A DNA stretch of 64,000 bases from assembly GCF_003731765.1 (NCBI RefSeq), contig NZ_MOAL01000003.1, positions 496,001 through 560,000 of the forward strand. The letters run 5' to 3'. How positions within the stretch are numbered: position 1 is the first letter of the stretch; every line of letters starts with the position of its first letter. The notes below the pieces were generated by a model that saw only the letters and a list, made by a program, of their open reading frames with translations, ran no database searches and was not told where the DNA came from. Origin of the DNA: Pseudomonas chlororaphis. GTDB lineage: Bacteria > Pseudomonadota > Gammaproteobacteria > Pseudomonadales > Pseudomonadaceae. Positions 20,455 through 29,257 of this stretch are shown here, one piece after another. The translations under genes and the position numbers were made by a program.

Positions 20455-21215
20455 GTCTGGAAAAAATCTACGGCGTGCATGCCGTAGAAGCACTGCTGCG
20501 TCACCACCCCAAGCGCGTCAAACAGGTGTGGCTGGCAGAAGGTCGCAGCGAGCCGCGCGTGCAAGCGCTGGTCGAGCTGGCCACCCAAAACAAGGTTGCC
20601 ATCGGTCAGGCCGAGCGTCGTGAAATGGACGTCTGGGTCGAGGGCGTTCACCAGGGCGTGGTGGCTGAAGTCAGCCCAAGCCAGGTCTGGGGCGAGGCCA
20701 TGCTCGACGAGCTGCTGGACCGCACTGACGGTCCGCCGCTGCTGCTGGTGCTGGACGGCGTGACTGACCCGCACAACCTCGGCGCGTGCCTGCGTTCGGC
20801 GGATGCTGCCGGTGCGCTGGCGGTGATCGTGCCTAAAGACAAATCGGCCACCCTGACGCCAGTGGTGCGTAAAGTGGCCTGCGGCGCGGCGGAAGTCATT
20901 CCGCTGGTGGCTGTGACCAACCTGGCGCGGACCCTGGAAAAACTCCAGCAACGTGGCTTGTGGGTCGTGGGTACGGCAGGGGAGGCGGAGGTCAGCATCT
21001 ATGACCAGGACCTCACCGGCCCGACCATCCTGATCATGGGTGCCGAAGGCAAAGGCATGCGTCGCCTGACCCGTGAGCATTGCGACTATCTGGTGCACCT
21101 GCCGATGGCCGGTAGTGTCAGTAGCCTCAACGTTTCGGTCGCCACCGGCGTCTGCCTGTTCGAAGCCCAGCGCCAGCGTGGCGCCAAAAAGACAGCCGCT
21201 TCGCGGAAGTCGTAA
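20451..21215 (+). CDS. rlmB: 23S rRNA (guanosine-2'-O-)-methyltransferase RlmB
   Basis: A 254-residue SpoU-class methyltransferase that modifies G2251 in the peptidyl-transferase centre. It starts with the substrate-binding segment KIYGVHAVEALLRHHPKR. The trefoil-knot domain follows with VTDPHNLGACLRSADAAG, IMGAEGKGMRRLTREHCD and the late MAGSVSSLNVSVATGVCL. It is coupled to rnr by ATGA, the usual rnr-rlmB pair. Confidence 0.96.
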   Translation: MSLEKIYGVHAVEALLRHHPKRVKQVWLAEGRSEPRVQALVELATQNKVAIGQAERREMDVWVEGVHQGVVAEVSPSQVWGEAMLDELLDRTDGPPLLLVLDGVTDPHNLGACLRSADAAGALAVIVPKDKSATLTPVVRKVACGAAEVIPLVAVTNLARTLEKLQQRGLWVVGTAGEAEVSIYDQDLTGPTILIMGAEGKGMRRLTREHCDYLVHLPMAGSVSSLNVSVATGVCLFEAQRQRGAKKTAASRKS

Positions 21216-21220
21216 GCTTC

Positions 21221-21262
21221 AAGCTGCAAGTTAAAAGCGGGGTGGTTGACCACTTGTAGCTT
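21221..21262 (+). terminator. Inverted repeat after rlmB
   Basis: AAGCTGCAAGT (21221-21231) pairs with ACTTGTAGCTT (21252-21262) with one G-U pair, and GTGG/CCAC lies nested inside. GCTTGCAGC words repeat just downstream. It probably ends or stabilises the rnr-rlmB message. Confidence 0.5.
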
Positions 21263-21373
21263 GCAGCTTGCAGCATCCCCCCTGCTCCTCTACTATTGCG
21301 CCCCTTGCCTTCCTGGCAGGCATGCATGTGCCTCCCTGCGGCAAGATCCATAAGTGTCATTCACTCCTTGTCT

Positions 21374-21410
21374 GACCGCTTTTAGGCGGCAGGCTACAAC
21401 CCGTAAGGAG
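21374..21410 (+). promoter_or_regulatory. Leader structure before rpsF, possible S6:S18 autoregulatory site
   Basis: A CCGC/GCGG hairpin (21376-21389) is followed by GGCTACAACCCGTAAGGAG immediately before the rpsF start. Many bacteria regulate this operon through an S6:S18-binding leader next to the ribosome site. I infer the assignment from location and the CCG-containing hairpin only. Confidence 0.35.
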
Positions 21411-21415
21411 CATTC

Positions 21416-21841
21416 ATGCGTCATTACGAAATCATCTTTTTGGTCCACCCGGATCAAAGCGAGCAAGTCGGCGGCATGGTTGAGCGTTACACCAAGCTGA
21501 TCGAAGAAGACGGCGGCAAAATCCACCGTCTGGAAGATTGGGGCCGTCGTCAACTGGCCTACGCAATCAACAATGTTCACAAGGCTCACTACGTGATGCT
21601 GAACGTTGAGTGCACTGGCAAAGCCCTGGCTGAGCTGGAAGACAACTTCCGTTACAACGATGCTGTGATCCGTAACCTGGTCATCCGTCGCGAAGAAGCC
21701 GTTACCGGCCAATCCGAGATGCTCAAGGCTGAAGAAAACCGCAGTGAGCGCCGTGAGCGTCGTGACCGTCCTGAGCATTCTGACAGCGCCGATGGCGATG
21801 ACAGCGATAACAGCGACGCCAGCGATAACGCTGACGAGTAA
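21416..21841 (+). CDS. rpsF: 30S ribosomal protein S6
   Basis: A 141-residue S6 starting [18 protein letters not shown], with [24 protein letters not shown] in the body. The C-terminal tail is long and very acidic ([14 protein letters not shown], from about residue 120), in the region where S6 is extended by RimK with glutamate in some species. The ATG follows AAGGAG. It is the first gene of the S6-S18-DUF2232-L9 operon; there is no priB between rpsF and rpsR. Confidence 0.97.
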   Translation: MRHYEIIFLVHPDQSEQVGGMVERYTKLIEEDGGKIHRLEDWGRRQLAYAINNVHKAHYVMLNVECTGKALAELEDNFRYNDAVIRNLVIRREEAVTGQSEMLKAEENRSERRERRDRPEHSDSADGDDSDNSDASDNADE

Positions 21842-21869
21842 TCCACGGACCTTTTAAGGAGCCAATTAC

Positions 21870-22100
21870 ATGGCACGTTTCTTCCGTCGTCGTAAATTCT
21901 GCCGCTTCACCGCTGAAGACGTGAAAGAGATCGATTACAAAGATCTCAACACTCTGAAAGCCTACGTATCCGAGACCGGCAAAATCGTTCCAAGCCGCAT
22001 CACCGGTACCAAAGCTCGTTATCAGCGTCAGCTGGCCACCGCTATCAAGCGCGCCCGCTTCCTGGCCCTGCTGGCCTACACCGACAGCCACGGCCGCTGA
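21870..22100 (+). CDS. rpsR: 30S ribosomal protein S18
   Basis: A 76-residue basic protein, [21 protein letters not shown], with the family segment [20 protein letters not shown]. It binds S6 on the platform of the small subunit. It lies 28 bases behind rpsF with TAAGGAG. Confidence 0.97.
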
Positions 22101-22135
22101 GACCGGGCAGTCGATAAGTAGTAAGGATTGAATGC

Positions 22136-23035
22136 ATGCGCGCCTTAGCTGACTTCATCATGCGCGGACGTATGCAGGCCACTCTGGTAGTGGCCGGTTG
22201 TGCGGCATTGCCGTTGTTGTATTGGTTGGGTGCCGCCGCTGGGAGCCTTGTGCTTCTGCGGCGCGGATTGAAGGATGCCCTTGGTGTCCTGTCCCTGGGA
22301 CTGCTGCCGGCTTTGCTCTGGTGGTTGTTTTTCGATGATCCAAGGGCACTTCTGGTGCTGCTGGGGTCTTCGAGCCTTGCGTTGGTTTTGCGCGCAAGCG
22401 AGTCCTGGATCCGGGTGCTGCTGGTCAGCATCGCGATGGGATTGGTGTTTGCTGGAGTCCTGGGCGCGGCTTTCCGCCCTCAGATCGAGATGTTGTCGCA
22501 GGAGTTGGTAAAAATCCTGCCGCTGGCCCTCGGTGATGTCTACCAGCAGTTGTCGGTCGAGGAGCGAGCCCGTCTCGCCTTGCTGATAGCGCCAATCCTG
22601 ACCGGCCTGATTGCGGCCTTGTTGCAAACCATCAGTGTGCTGAGCCTGATTCTTGGGCGTTACTGGCAGGCTGTGTTGTACAACCCGGGTGGTTTTGGTC
22701 GCGAGTTTCGCGCTATCAGAATCCCCCTTGGGCCAGCGATGTTGCTGCTGGCGTGCATGCTGATCGGACCGAACTTCGGCCCGCAGATGGCAATGCTGAC
22801 GCCGTTGTGCAGTGTACCGCTGGCATTTGCCGCGTTAGCCCTGATTCACGGGCTGGTGGCACAAGGGCGACTGGCCAAGTTTTGGCTGGTGGGGATGTAC
22901 GTCACGATGCTGCCGTTTATGCAGCTGATCTATCCGTTGCTCGTGGTCTTGGCCATTGTCGACAGCCTGATTGATTTTCGCGGTCGTTTCGCGCCGAAAG
23001 ACGCTGATAACGGTTCTGCGAACGGTGAAGGTTAA
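22136..23035 (+). CDS. DUF2232 multi-pass membrane protein
   Basis: A 299-residue hydrophobic protein with about seven to eight predicted helices (for example residues 14-40, 49-75, 78-108, 143-170, 200-230). The function is unknown; it resembles the YybS-like DUF2232 family found between rpsR and rplI in pseudomonads. The position inside a ribosomal-protein operon and the short gaps on both sides (35 and 21 bases) imply co-transcription with S6, S18 and L9. No catalytic motif is evident. Confidence 0.85.
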   Translation: MRALADFIMRGRMQATLVVAGCAALPLLYWLGAAAGSLVLLRRGLKDALGVLSLGLLPALLWWLFFDDPRALLVLLGSSSLALVLRASESWIRVLLVSIAMGLVFAGVLGAAFRPQIEMLSQELVKILPLALGDVYQQLSVEERARLALLIAPILTGLIAALLQTISVLSLILGRYWQAVLYNPGGFGREFRAIRIPLGPAMLLLACMLIGPNFGPQMAMLTPLCSVPLAFAALALIHGLVAQGRLAKFWLVGMYVTMLPFMQLIYPLLVVLAIVDSLIDFRGRFAPKDADNGSANGEG

Positions 23036-23056
23036 AAGTTAAGAGGTTATTACCAA

Positions 23057-23503
23057 ATGGAACTGATCCTGCTGGAAAAAATCGCCAACCTGGGCAACCT
23101 GGGCGATAAGGTAAACGTTAAGGCCGGTTACGGCCGTAACTACCTGCTGCCTTTCGGCAAAGCCACCGCTGCGACCGCTGCCAACCTGGCTGCGTTCGAA
23201 GAGCGTCGTGCTGAGCTGGAAAAACTGGCAGCAGACAAAAAAGCATCCGCCGAAACTCGCGCTGCCCAACTGGCTGAGCTGGAAGTGACTATCACTGCCA
23301 CCGCCGGTGACGAAGGCAAGCTGTTCGGTTCGATCGGCACCCACGACATCGCTGATGCACTGACCGCCTCCGGCGTTGAAGTTGCAAAAAGCGAAGTTCG
23401 TCTGCCGAACGGCACTATCCGCAACGTTGGCGAATTCGATGTAGCTGTGCACCTGCACGCAGAAGTCGAAGCAACCGTACGCGTTGTTGTGGTGGCTGCT
23501 TAA
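23057..23503 (+). CDS. rplI: 50S ribosomal protein L9
   Basis: A 148-residue L9, starting [19 protein letters not shown] with [15 protein letters not shown]. The N-terminal rRNA-binding domain, the long central helix (Ala/Glu/Lys-rich, about 45-75) and the C-terminal domain are all present. It is the last gene of the operon and is followed by a terminator. Confidence 0.97.
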   Translation: MELILLEKIANLGNLGDKVNVKAGYGRNYLLPFGKATAATAANLAAFEERRAELEKLAADKKASAETRAAQLAELEVTITATAGDEGKLFGSIGTHDIADALTASGVEVAKSEVRLPNGTIRNVGEFDVAVHLHAEVEATVRVVVVAA

Positions 23504-23550
23504 GCAGTACCAAATCGTCTGGCACCCTGAGTGGCGGACGGTTTAACATC

Positions 23551-23587
23551 GGGCACGATCCTGTTTACAGGTCGTGCCCTTTGTCTT
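23551..23587 (+). terminator. Terminator after rplI
   Basis: GGGCACGA (23551-23558) pairs with TCGTGCCC (23572-23579), and CCTG/CAGG is nested in the loop, followed by TTTGTCTTT. Confidence 0.8.
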
Positions 23588-23625
23588 TCTGCTGATCCTG
23601 TTTTCATCCCTAATTTCAAGTGGCC

Positions 23626-25023
23626 ATGAACGATATCTCCGCTCCCGAGCAATACGATCTGCAAACCGCCGCCCTGAAGGTGCCGCCCCATTCCATCGAG
23701 GCCGAACAGGCTGTGCTCGGTGGTTTGATGCTGGACAACAACGCCTGGGAACGCGTGTTGGATCAAGTCTCCGACGGCGACTTCTATCGGCATGACCACC
23801 GTTTGATCTTCCGCGCGATCGCCAAACTGGCCGATCAGAACATGCCGATCGACGTGGTGACCCTGTCCGAGCAATTGGACAAGGAAGGCCAGACCTCCCA
23901 GGTCGGCGGCCTGGGCTACCTGGGCGAGTTGGCGAAAAACACGCCGTCCGTGGCCAACATCAAGGCCTATGCGCAAATCGTCCGCGAGCGCGCGACCCTG
24001 CGGCAGTTGATCGGCATCAGCACTGAAATCGCCGACAGCGCTTTCAACCCGGAAGGCCGCACCGCCGCCGAGATTCTCGACGAGGCCGAGCGGCAGATCT
24101 TCCAGATCGCCGAGGCCCGGCCCAAGACCGGCGGCCCGGTGGGGGTCAATGACCTGCTGACCAAGGCCATCGATCGCATCGACACCCTGTTCAACACCGA
24201 CAACGCCATCACTGGCCTGTCCACCGGCTATACCGACCTCGACGAGAAGACCAGCGGCCTGCAGCCGTCCGACCTGATCATCGTCGCCGGCCGTCCATCG
24301 ATGGGTAAGACCACCTTCGCCATGAACCTGGTGGAGAACGCGGTGTTGCGCAGCGAGAAGGCGGTGCTGGTGTACTCCCTGGAGATGCCAGGTGAATCGC
24401 TGATCATGCGGATGCTGTCGTCGCTCGGTCGCATCGACCAGACCAAGGTCCGTTCCGGCCAACTGGAAGACGACGACTGGCCGCGCCTGACTTCGGCGGT
24501 CAACCTGCTCAATGACCGTAAGCTGTTCATCGACGACACCGCGGGTATCAGCCCGTCGGAGATGCGTGCGCGGACTCGACGCCTGGTGCGTGAGCACGGC
24601 GAAGTCGGCCTGATCATGATCGACTACCTTCAGTTGATGCAGATCCCGGGCTCCAGCGGTGACAACCGGACCAACGAGATTTCCGAGATTTCCCGATCCC
24701 TGAAAGCCCTGGCCAAGGAATTCAACTGCCCGGTGGTGGCCCTGTCCCAGCTCAACCGTTCCTTGGAACAGCGCCCCAACAAGCGCCCGGTGAACTCCGA
24801 CTTGCGGGAATCCGGAGCGATCGAGCAGGACGCCGACGTCATCATGTTCGTGTACCGGGACGAGGTGTATCACCCCGAGACCGAGCACAAAGGCATTGCC
24901 GAGATCATCATCGGCAAGCAGCGGAACGGCCCGATCGGCTTTATCCGCCTGGCCTTTATCGGCAAGTACACGCGCTTTGAAAACCTGGCACCGGGCAGCT
25001 ACAACTTCGACGACGACGAATAA
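23626..25023 (+). CDS. dnaB: Replicative DNA helicase DnaB
   Basis: A 465-residue hexameric helicase. The N-terminal domain starts at PPHSIEAEQAVLGGLMLD. The RecA-like core has the Walker A GRPSMGKTT, the DEKTSGLQPSDLI lead-in, Walker B IMIDYLQLM and SQLNRSLEQRPNKRP, and ends AIEQDADVIMFVYRDEVY. The ATG at 23626 gives the familiar MNDISAPEQ start; an in-frame GTG at 23620 is two codons upstream. No clear ribosome site precedes either. There is no intein. The neighbour downstream is ygiQ. Confidence 0.97.
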   Translation: MNDISAPEQYDLQTAALKVPPHSIEAEQAVLGGLMLDNNAWERVLDQVSDGDFYRHDHRLIFRAIAKLADQNMPIDVVTLSEQLDKEGQTSQVGGLGYLGELAKNTPSVANIKAYAQIVRERATLRQLIGISTEIADSAFNPEGRTAAEILDEAERQIFQIAEARPKTGGPVGVNDLLTKAIDRIDTLFNTDNAITGLSTGYTDLDEKTSGLQPSDLIIVAGRPSMGKTTFAMNLVENAVLRSEKAVLVYSLEMPGESLIMRMLSSLGRIDQTKVRSGQLEDDDWPRLTSAVNLLNDRKLFIDDTAGISPSEMRARTRRLVREHGEVGLIMIDYLQLMQIPGSSGDNRTNEISEISRSLKALAKEFNCPVVALSQLNRSLEQRPNKRPVNSDLRESGAIEQDADVIMFVYRDEVYHPETEHKGIAEIIIGKQRNGPIGFIRLAFIGKYTRFENLAPGSYNFDDDE

Positions 25024-25026
25024 CCT

Positions 25027-25125
25027 TTCGCGCCTGTCAGGGCCCCATCGCGGCCAAGCCCGCTCCCACATGAGGTATGAATGCCCTCAAGTGTGGGCGT
25101 TGGCTTGCCTGCGACGGGCGCCGCA
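25027..25125. repeat. REP-like element after dnaB
   Basis: The stretch CATCGCGGCCAAGCCCGCTCCCACA followed by TGTGGGCGTTGGCTTGCCTGCGACGG forms a long imperfect palindrome of the Pseudomonas REP type. Confidence 0.5.
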
Positions 25126-25162
25126 CAATTCCGACCGTTATCGTCGGAATTGGTTAAATTTT

Positions 25163-25172
25163 GTGCTATATT
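25163..25172 (+). promoter_or_regulatory. Possible extended -10 promoter for ygiQ
   Basis: TGTGCTATATT reads as an extended -10 (TGC before TATATT at 25167-25172), about 40 bases before the ygiQ ATG. No clear -35 is seen, as is common for extended -10 promoters. Confidence 0.35.
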
Positions 25173-25211
25173 CCGCGCCCGCGATTTTTCATCTCAACAC
25201 CGGTCATCGTC

Positions 25212-27512
25212 ATGCAAGCAGCCAAGCCGTTATTTGACTATCCCAAGTACTGGGCCGAATGTTTCGGGCCAGCGCCATTCCTGCCTATGAGCAGGGAGGA
25301 GATGGATCAGCTCGGCTGGGACTCGTGCGACATCATCATCGTGACCGGTGATGCCTACGTCGATCACCCGTCGTTCGGCATGGCGATCATTGGCCGGCTG
25401 CTGGAGTCCCAGGGCTTCCGCGTCGGGATCATCGCCCAGCCCAACTGGCAGTCCAAAGACGACTTCATGAAGCTCGGCGAGCCGAACCTGTTCTTCGGCG
25501 TGGCCGCCGGCAACATGGACTCGATGATCAACCGCTACACCGCCGACAAGAAAATCCGTTCCGACGACGCCTACACCCCGGGCGGCATGGCCGGCAAACG
25601 CCCGGACCGTGCGAGCCTGGTGTACAGCCAGCGCTGCAAGGAAGCCTATAAGAACGTGCCGATCGTGCTTGGCGGCATCGAAGCTTCCCTGCGCCGTATC
25701 GCTCACTACGATTACTGGCAGGACCGGGTACGCAACTCGATCCTGATCGACGCCTGCGCCGACATCCTGCTGTACGGCAACGCCGAGCGGGCCATCGTCG
25801 AAGTTGCCCAGCGCCTGTCCTACGGTCACAAGATCGAAGACATCACCGATGTGCGCGGCACCGCGTTCATTCGCCGTGATACGCCCAAGGACTGGTACGA
25901 AGTCGACTCCACACGCATCGACCGTCCGGGCAAGATCGACAAGATCATCAACCCCTACGTCAACACCCAGGACACCCAGGCCTGCGCCATCGAGCAGGAA
26001 AAGGGTCCGGTGGACGATCCGCAGGAAGCCAAGGTCGTACAGATCCTGGCCAGCCCGCGCATGACCCGCGACAAGACCGTGATCCGTCTGCCATCGGTGG
26101 AGAAGGTCCGTGGCGATGCGGTGCTGTATGCCCACGCCAACCGCGTATTGCACCTGGAAACCAACCCGGGCAACGCCCGTGCCTTGGTGCAGAAGCACGG
26201 TGAAGTGGACGTCTGGTTCAACCCGCCGCCCATTCCCATGACCACCGAAGAAATGGACTACGTGTTCGGCATGCCCTATGCGCGCGTTCCGCACCCGGCG
26301 TACGGCAAGGAAAAAATTCCGGCCTACGACATGATCCGTTTCTCGGTGAACATCATGCGTGGCTGCTTTGGCGGCTGCACCTTCTGCTCCATCACCGAGC
26401 ACGAAGGCCGGATCATCCAGAACCGTTCCGAAGAGTCGATCATTCGCGAGATCGAAGAGATCCGCGACAAGGTCCCGGGTTTTACCGGCGTCATCTCCGA
26501 CCTCGGCGGCCCGACGGCGAACATGTACCGCATCGCCTGCAAGACCCCGGAAATCGAATCCGCGTGCCGCAAGCCGTCCTGCGTGTTCCCGGGGATCTGC
26601 CCGAACCTGAACACCGACCACTCGTCGCTGATCCAGCTGTACCGCAGCGCCCGTGCCCTGCCGGGTGTGAAGAAGATCCTGATCGCTTCCGGCCTGCGTT
26701 ACGACTTGGCCGTCGAGTCGCCGGAATACGTCAAAGAGCTGGTGACCCACCACGTCGGCGGTTACCTGAAGATCGCCCCGGAACACACCGAGGAAGGTCC
26801 GCTCAACCAGATGATGAAGCCGGGCATTGGCAGCTATGACAAGTTCAAGCGCATGTTCGAGAAGTACACCAAGGAAGCGGGCAAAGAGCAGTACCTGATT
26901 CCGTACTTCATCGCGGCCCACCCGGGTACCACCGACGAAGACATGATGAACCTGGCCCTGTGGCTCAAGCGCAACGACTTCCGCGCGGACCAGGTGCAGG
27001 CGTTCTACCCGTCGCCGATGGCCACGGCCACCGCCATGTACCACTCGGGCAAGAACCCGCTGCGCAAGGTCACCTACAAGAGCGACGCGGTGACCATCGT
27101 CAAGAGCGAGGAGCAGCGCCGCCTGCACAAGGCATTCCTGCGCTACCACGACCCGAAAGGCTGGCCGATGCTGCGTGAGGCCTTGACCCGCATGGGCCGC
27201 GCCGACCTGATAGGGCCGGGCAAGAATCAGCTGATTCCCCTGCACCAGCCGTCCACCGACAGCTACCAGAGCGCCCGTCGCAAGAACTCGACGCCGGCCG
27301 GTAGCCATAAAGTGGCCAAGGAAACCACCAAGATCCTGACCCAGCACACCGGCCTGCCGCCCCGTGGCAGCGACGGCGGCAACCCGTGGGACAAGCGCGA
27401 ACAGGCCAAGGCCGCGGCGATGGCCCGTAACAAGCAGGCTGCCAAGGAGCGCACCGATGCGGCCAAGGGCAAAGGCAAGAAGCCGACCCGCAAGCCGGTA
27501 GTGCCGCGCTAA
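25212..27512 (+). CDS. ygiQ: YgiQ family radical SAM protein
   Basis: A 766-residue radical SAM protein of unknown substrate. The N-terminal domain (YgiQ_N, about 15-330) has a B12-binding-like start ([20 protein letters not shown]). The radical SAM core holds the cluster motif CX3CX2C at Cys385, Cys389 and Cys392 (CFGGCTFCS). A Lys-rich C-terminal tail (about 690-766) follows. The ATG at 25212 gives [19 protein letters not shown], the usual start; upstream in-frame codons overlap the promoter. The gene stands alone between a REP-like element and a terminator. Confidence 0.92.
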   Translation: MQAAKPLFDYPKYWAECFGPAPFLPMSREEMDQLGWDSCDIIIVTGDAYVDHPSFGMAIIGRLLESQGFRVGIIAQPNWQSKDDFMKLGEPNLFFGVAAGNMDSMINRYTADKKIRSDDAYTPGGMAGKRPDRASLVYSQRCKEAYKNVPIVLGGIEASLRRIAHYDYWQDRVRNSILIDACADILLYGNAERAIVEVAQRLSYGHKIEDITDVRGTAFIRRDTPKDWYEVDSTRIDRPGKIDKIINPYVNTQDTQACAIEQEKGPVDDPQEAKVVQILASPRMTRDKTVIRLPSVEKVRGDAVLYAHANRVLHLETNPGNARALVQKHGEVDVWFNPPPIPMTTEEMDYVFGMPYARVPHPAYGKEKIPAYDMIRFSVNIMRGCFGGCTFCSITEHEGRIIQNRSEESIIREIEEIRDKVPGFTGVISDLGGPTANMYRIACKTPEIESACRKPSCVFPGICPNLNTDHSSLIQLYRSARALPGVKKILIASGLRYDLAVESPEYVKELVTHHVGGYLKIAPEHTEEGPLNQMMKPGIGSYDKFKRMFEKYTKEAGKEQYLIPYFIAAHPGTTDEDMMNLALWLKRNDFRADQVQAFYPSPMATATAMYHSGKNPLRKVTYKSDAVTIVKSEEQRRLHKAFLRYHDPKGWPMLREALTRMGRADLIGPGKNQLIPLHQPSTDSYQSARRKNSTPAGSHKVAKETTKILTQHTGLPPRGSDGGNPWDKREQAKAAAMARNKQAAKERTDAAKGKGKKPTRKPVVPR

Positions 27513-27530
27513 ACGGCAGTTAAGGTGATA

Positions 27531-27557
27531 ACGCCAGCCCCTCGGGGCTGGCGTTTT
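27531..27557 (+). terminator. Terminator after ygiQ
   Basis: ACGCCAGCCCC and GGGGCTGGCGT form an 11-bp stem around a TC turn, followed by TTT. Confidence 0.85.
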
Positions 27558-27693
27558 GCTATCTGGGCAATGGGTTTTTTTACCCGATCAGGTGCAAAAA
27601 AACGCCGGCGCTTTGTTAAGGTTGCCCAGCTTCACGCGGCCGTTACGCGCCGTTTTTATGCCCGTTTCAATCGTCAGCTCAAGGAAGACCCCC

Positions 27694-28629
27694 GTGACCA
27701 GCCCGCTCGCCGCCATCGGCATGGACTCCAACTTTTCCCAGTTCATGGCCCGTCAGCGCATCGAAAGCCAAATCAACCTGCCACGGCTGTTTGCCGCGAT
27801 CGACGCCGATCCGGCGATTGTCGGGGCGGGCGTGGTGTACATCGACGCCGATTTCAACGTGGTGGTGCTGCGTGAGTTCCGGCCGATCTGCAGCATCGCG
27901 CCCAAGCGGGTGATCCTGCGCGAGGCCAAGCCCTACCTGGCGCCGCAGCAATTTATCGAACAAGTGAAGAACAGCCCGCGCGAATCCAGGCTGGGCACCG
28001 AAGTGGCCAACGCCGGCCTGTCCTGCCTGTCGGCGTACATCGGCTGGAGCGTGGTGCTGGCCGGCAGCATCGCGGTGCCGTTCACCGCGGGCGCCAGTGC
28101 CTGGGTGGTGGCGCTCGGGGTGACGGCCGCCGCAGCGGGGACGGCGCAATGCGCGATTGGCGGGATGCGGGTGGTCAACGAATTGAACAACCCCCAAGCC
28201 AACGACGAGATGAACGATGCCGAGTGGTACAAGACCGTGGCGCCGATTCTCGATGGGGTGTCCCTGGCCGGAGTAGGCGGTTCGGCGATGGCCACCGTTC
28301 GCTTGCTCAAGGCCAGCAAAGCGTCGGGGATCGGCAAGAGCTGGTACCAGTTGCTCAGTGGCCTGAATCGCCAGGAGCGAGCCAAGTTGACCAAGGAGTT
28401 GCTGATGCTCCGGGACCCGAGCCTGACGGCCAAGCTGCTCAAGCTTCAGCAACGCGCCGGGGCCTTGCCCAAGCGTTTTGCCTCGGCGGAAATCCGGCAC
28501 GCCACCATCACCCAGATCAAGGACTCCCTCGGTGCACTACTGACTGTTACGGGCAGTTACACGGGGGACGGTCATGTGAAGAACGCGACCACCATTGCCG
28601 TGGGTTTGTATGAGGAGTTTCACGAATGA
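27694..28629 (+). CDS. Unknown protein with a hydrophobic central hairpin
   Basis: A 311-residue protein whose family I do not recognise with confidence. It has a polar N-terminal part (about 1-105), a long hydrophobic, Ala/Gly/Val-rich stretch (about 106-160, GWSVVLAGSIAVPFTAGASA then VVALGVTAAAAGTAQCAIGG) able to form a two-helix membrane hairpin, and a basic, helical C-terminal part. There is no signal peptide. I chose the GTG at 27694 because AAGGAAG lies six bases before it; an ATG at 27721 is the alternative. The stop overlaps the next gene by ATGA. The layout resembles pore-forming bacterial toxins with a membrane immunity partner, but no VgrG, PAAR or secretion gene is near. Confidence 0.7.
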   Translation: MTSPLAAIGMDSNFSQFMARQRIESQINLPRLFAAIDADPAIVGAGVVYIDADFNVVVLREFRPICSIAPKRVILREAKPYLAPQQFIEQVKNSPRESRLGTEVANAGLSCLSAYIGWSVVLAGSIAVPFTAGASAWVVALGVTAAAAGTAQCAIGGMRVVNELNNPQANDEMNDAEWYKTVAPILDGVSLAGVGGSAMATVRLLKASKASGIGKSWYQLLSGLNRQERAKLTKELLMLRDPSLTAKLLKLQQRAGALPKRFASAEIRHATITQIKDSLGALLTVTGSYTGDGHVKNATTIAVGLYEEFHE

Positions 28630-29087
28630 TTGGCGGCGGCTCGATGACGGCTTTTTTTGCCCGCTATTTCCCCACCTTCATGGGCACGGTGCTGCTGGGG
28701 TGCTTCTCGGCGTCGGGCCTGCTGTCCCTGGCGGGCACCACCTACTGGCGCGGCCTGGAACCTTCGGTGCGCACCGATTACCTCGGGCTCGCGGTGCTGT
28801 TTCTGGTGTTGCTGCTGGTGGCGGGGCATTTCCTGATGCTGCGTGGGCGTTCCTGGGCGGTGTGGCTGGTCACGGGCTATTTCCTGCTGTGCCTGGCCCT
28901 GGTGCTGCCTATGTTCGCTTACGGGCCGCATCAGGGCGTGTACCTAGTGACGCTGCTTTTGCCCTTGCTGGGCTTGCTGTTGCTCAACAGCAAGCGGCAC
29001 CGGGAAATGCGCGGCAGGCTCCTGGAGATTCGCCACGAGCGCGAGCGAATCATTCACGCCGCGAAGCAAAAACGTTCGTCTCGCTGA
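28626..29087 (+). CDS. Small four-helix inner-membrane protein, partner of the preceding gene
   Basis: A 153-residue protein with about four transmembrane helices (roughly 13-36, 52-73, 78-98, 102-122) and a basic cytoplasmic tail rich in Arg, His and Lys. Translation is coupled to the upstream unknown gene through ATGA. A second ATG at 28644 could be used. No family is recognised. The tight coupling of a small membrane protein to a hydrophobic-core protein is compatible with an immunity role, which is inference only. Confidence 0.65.
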   Translation: MIGGGSMTAFFARYFPTFMGTVLLGCFSASGLLSLAGTTYWRGLEPSVRTDYLGLAVLFLVLLLVAGHFLMLRGRSWAVWLVTGYFLLCLALVLPMFAYGPHQGVYLVTLLLPLLGLLLLNSKRHREMRGRLLEIRHERERIIHAAKQKRSSR

Positions 29088-29100
29088 AGCAATGGGATAC

Positions 29101-29142
29101 GCCTGCAGCATTTGTGTGCAACCCTTGCACGGCAATGCAGGC
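29101..29142. promoter_or_regulatory. Nested inverted repeats upstream of the sigma-54 promoter
   Basis: GTGCAA-CCC-TTGCAC at 29116-29130 is a perfect palindrome around CCC, flanked by GCCTGCA (29101-29107) and TGCAGGC (29136-29142). The centre is about 80 bases upstream of the -24 element, a position suited to an enhancer-binding activator. It may instead be the end of the preceding transcript, although no T-run follows directly. Confidence 0.4.
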
Positions 29143-29203
29143 GCTGCGCGTTTTTGGTGCTGTACTGCGCTGAGTTATTCAGGAAAGCGCTGGCCGGGCG
29201 GGA

Positions 29204-29219
29204 TGGCATAAGTCTTGCG
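29204..29219 (+). promoter_or_regulatory. Sigma-54 (-24/-12) promoter for the transglutaminase/ATP-grasp operon
   Basis: TGGCATAAGTCTTGCG keeps TGGCA, the invariant GG and GC with correct spacing, and TTGC. The predicted start is near 29231, about 27 bases before the GTG of the first gene. This points to RpoN and an enhancer-binding protein, most plausibly nitrogen control. Confidence 0.72.
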
Positions 29220-29257
29220 CGCTTTCTACCACCGCCCAGGCTCGCAGGAGGCACGCC

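Noticed and set aside
25230..27347. 705-codon minus-strand open frame opposite ygiQ
   Set aside because: Same cause: an artefact of GC-rich codons in the plus-strand radical SAM gene.
29116..29130. NtrC binding site
   Set aside because: The palindrome GTGCAA-CCC-TTGCAC has the wrong half-site order and spacing for the NtrC consensus, so I list it only as an inverted repeat.
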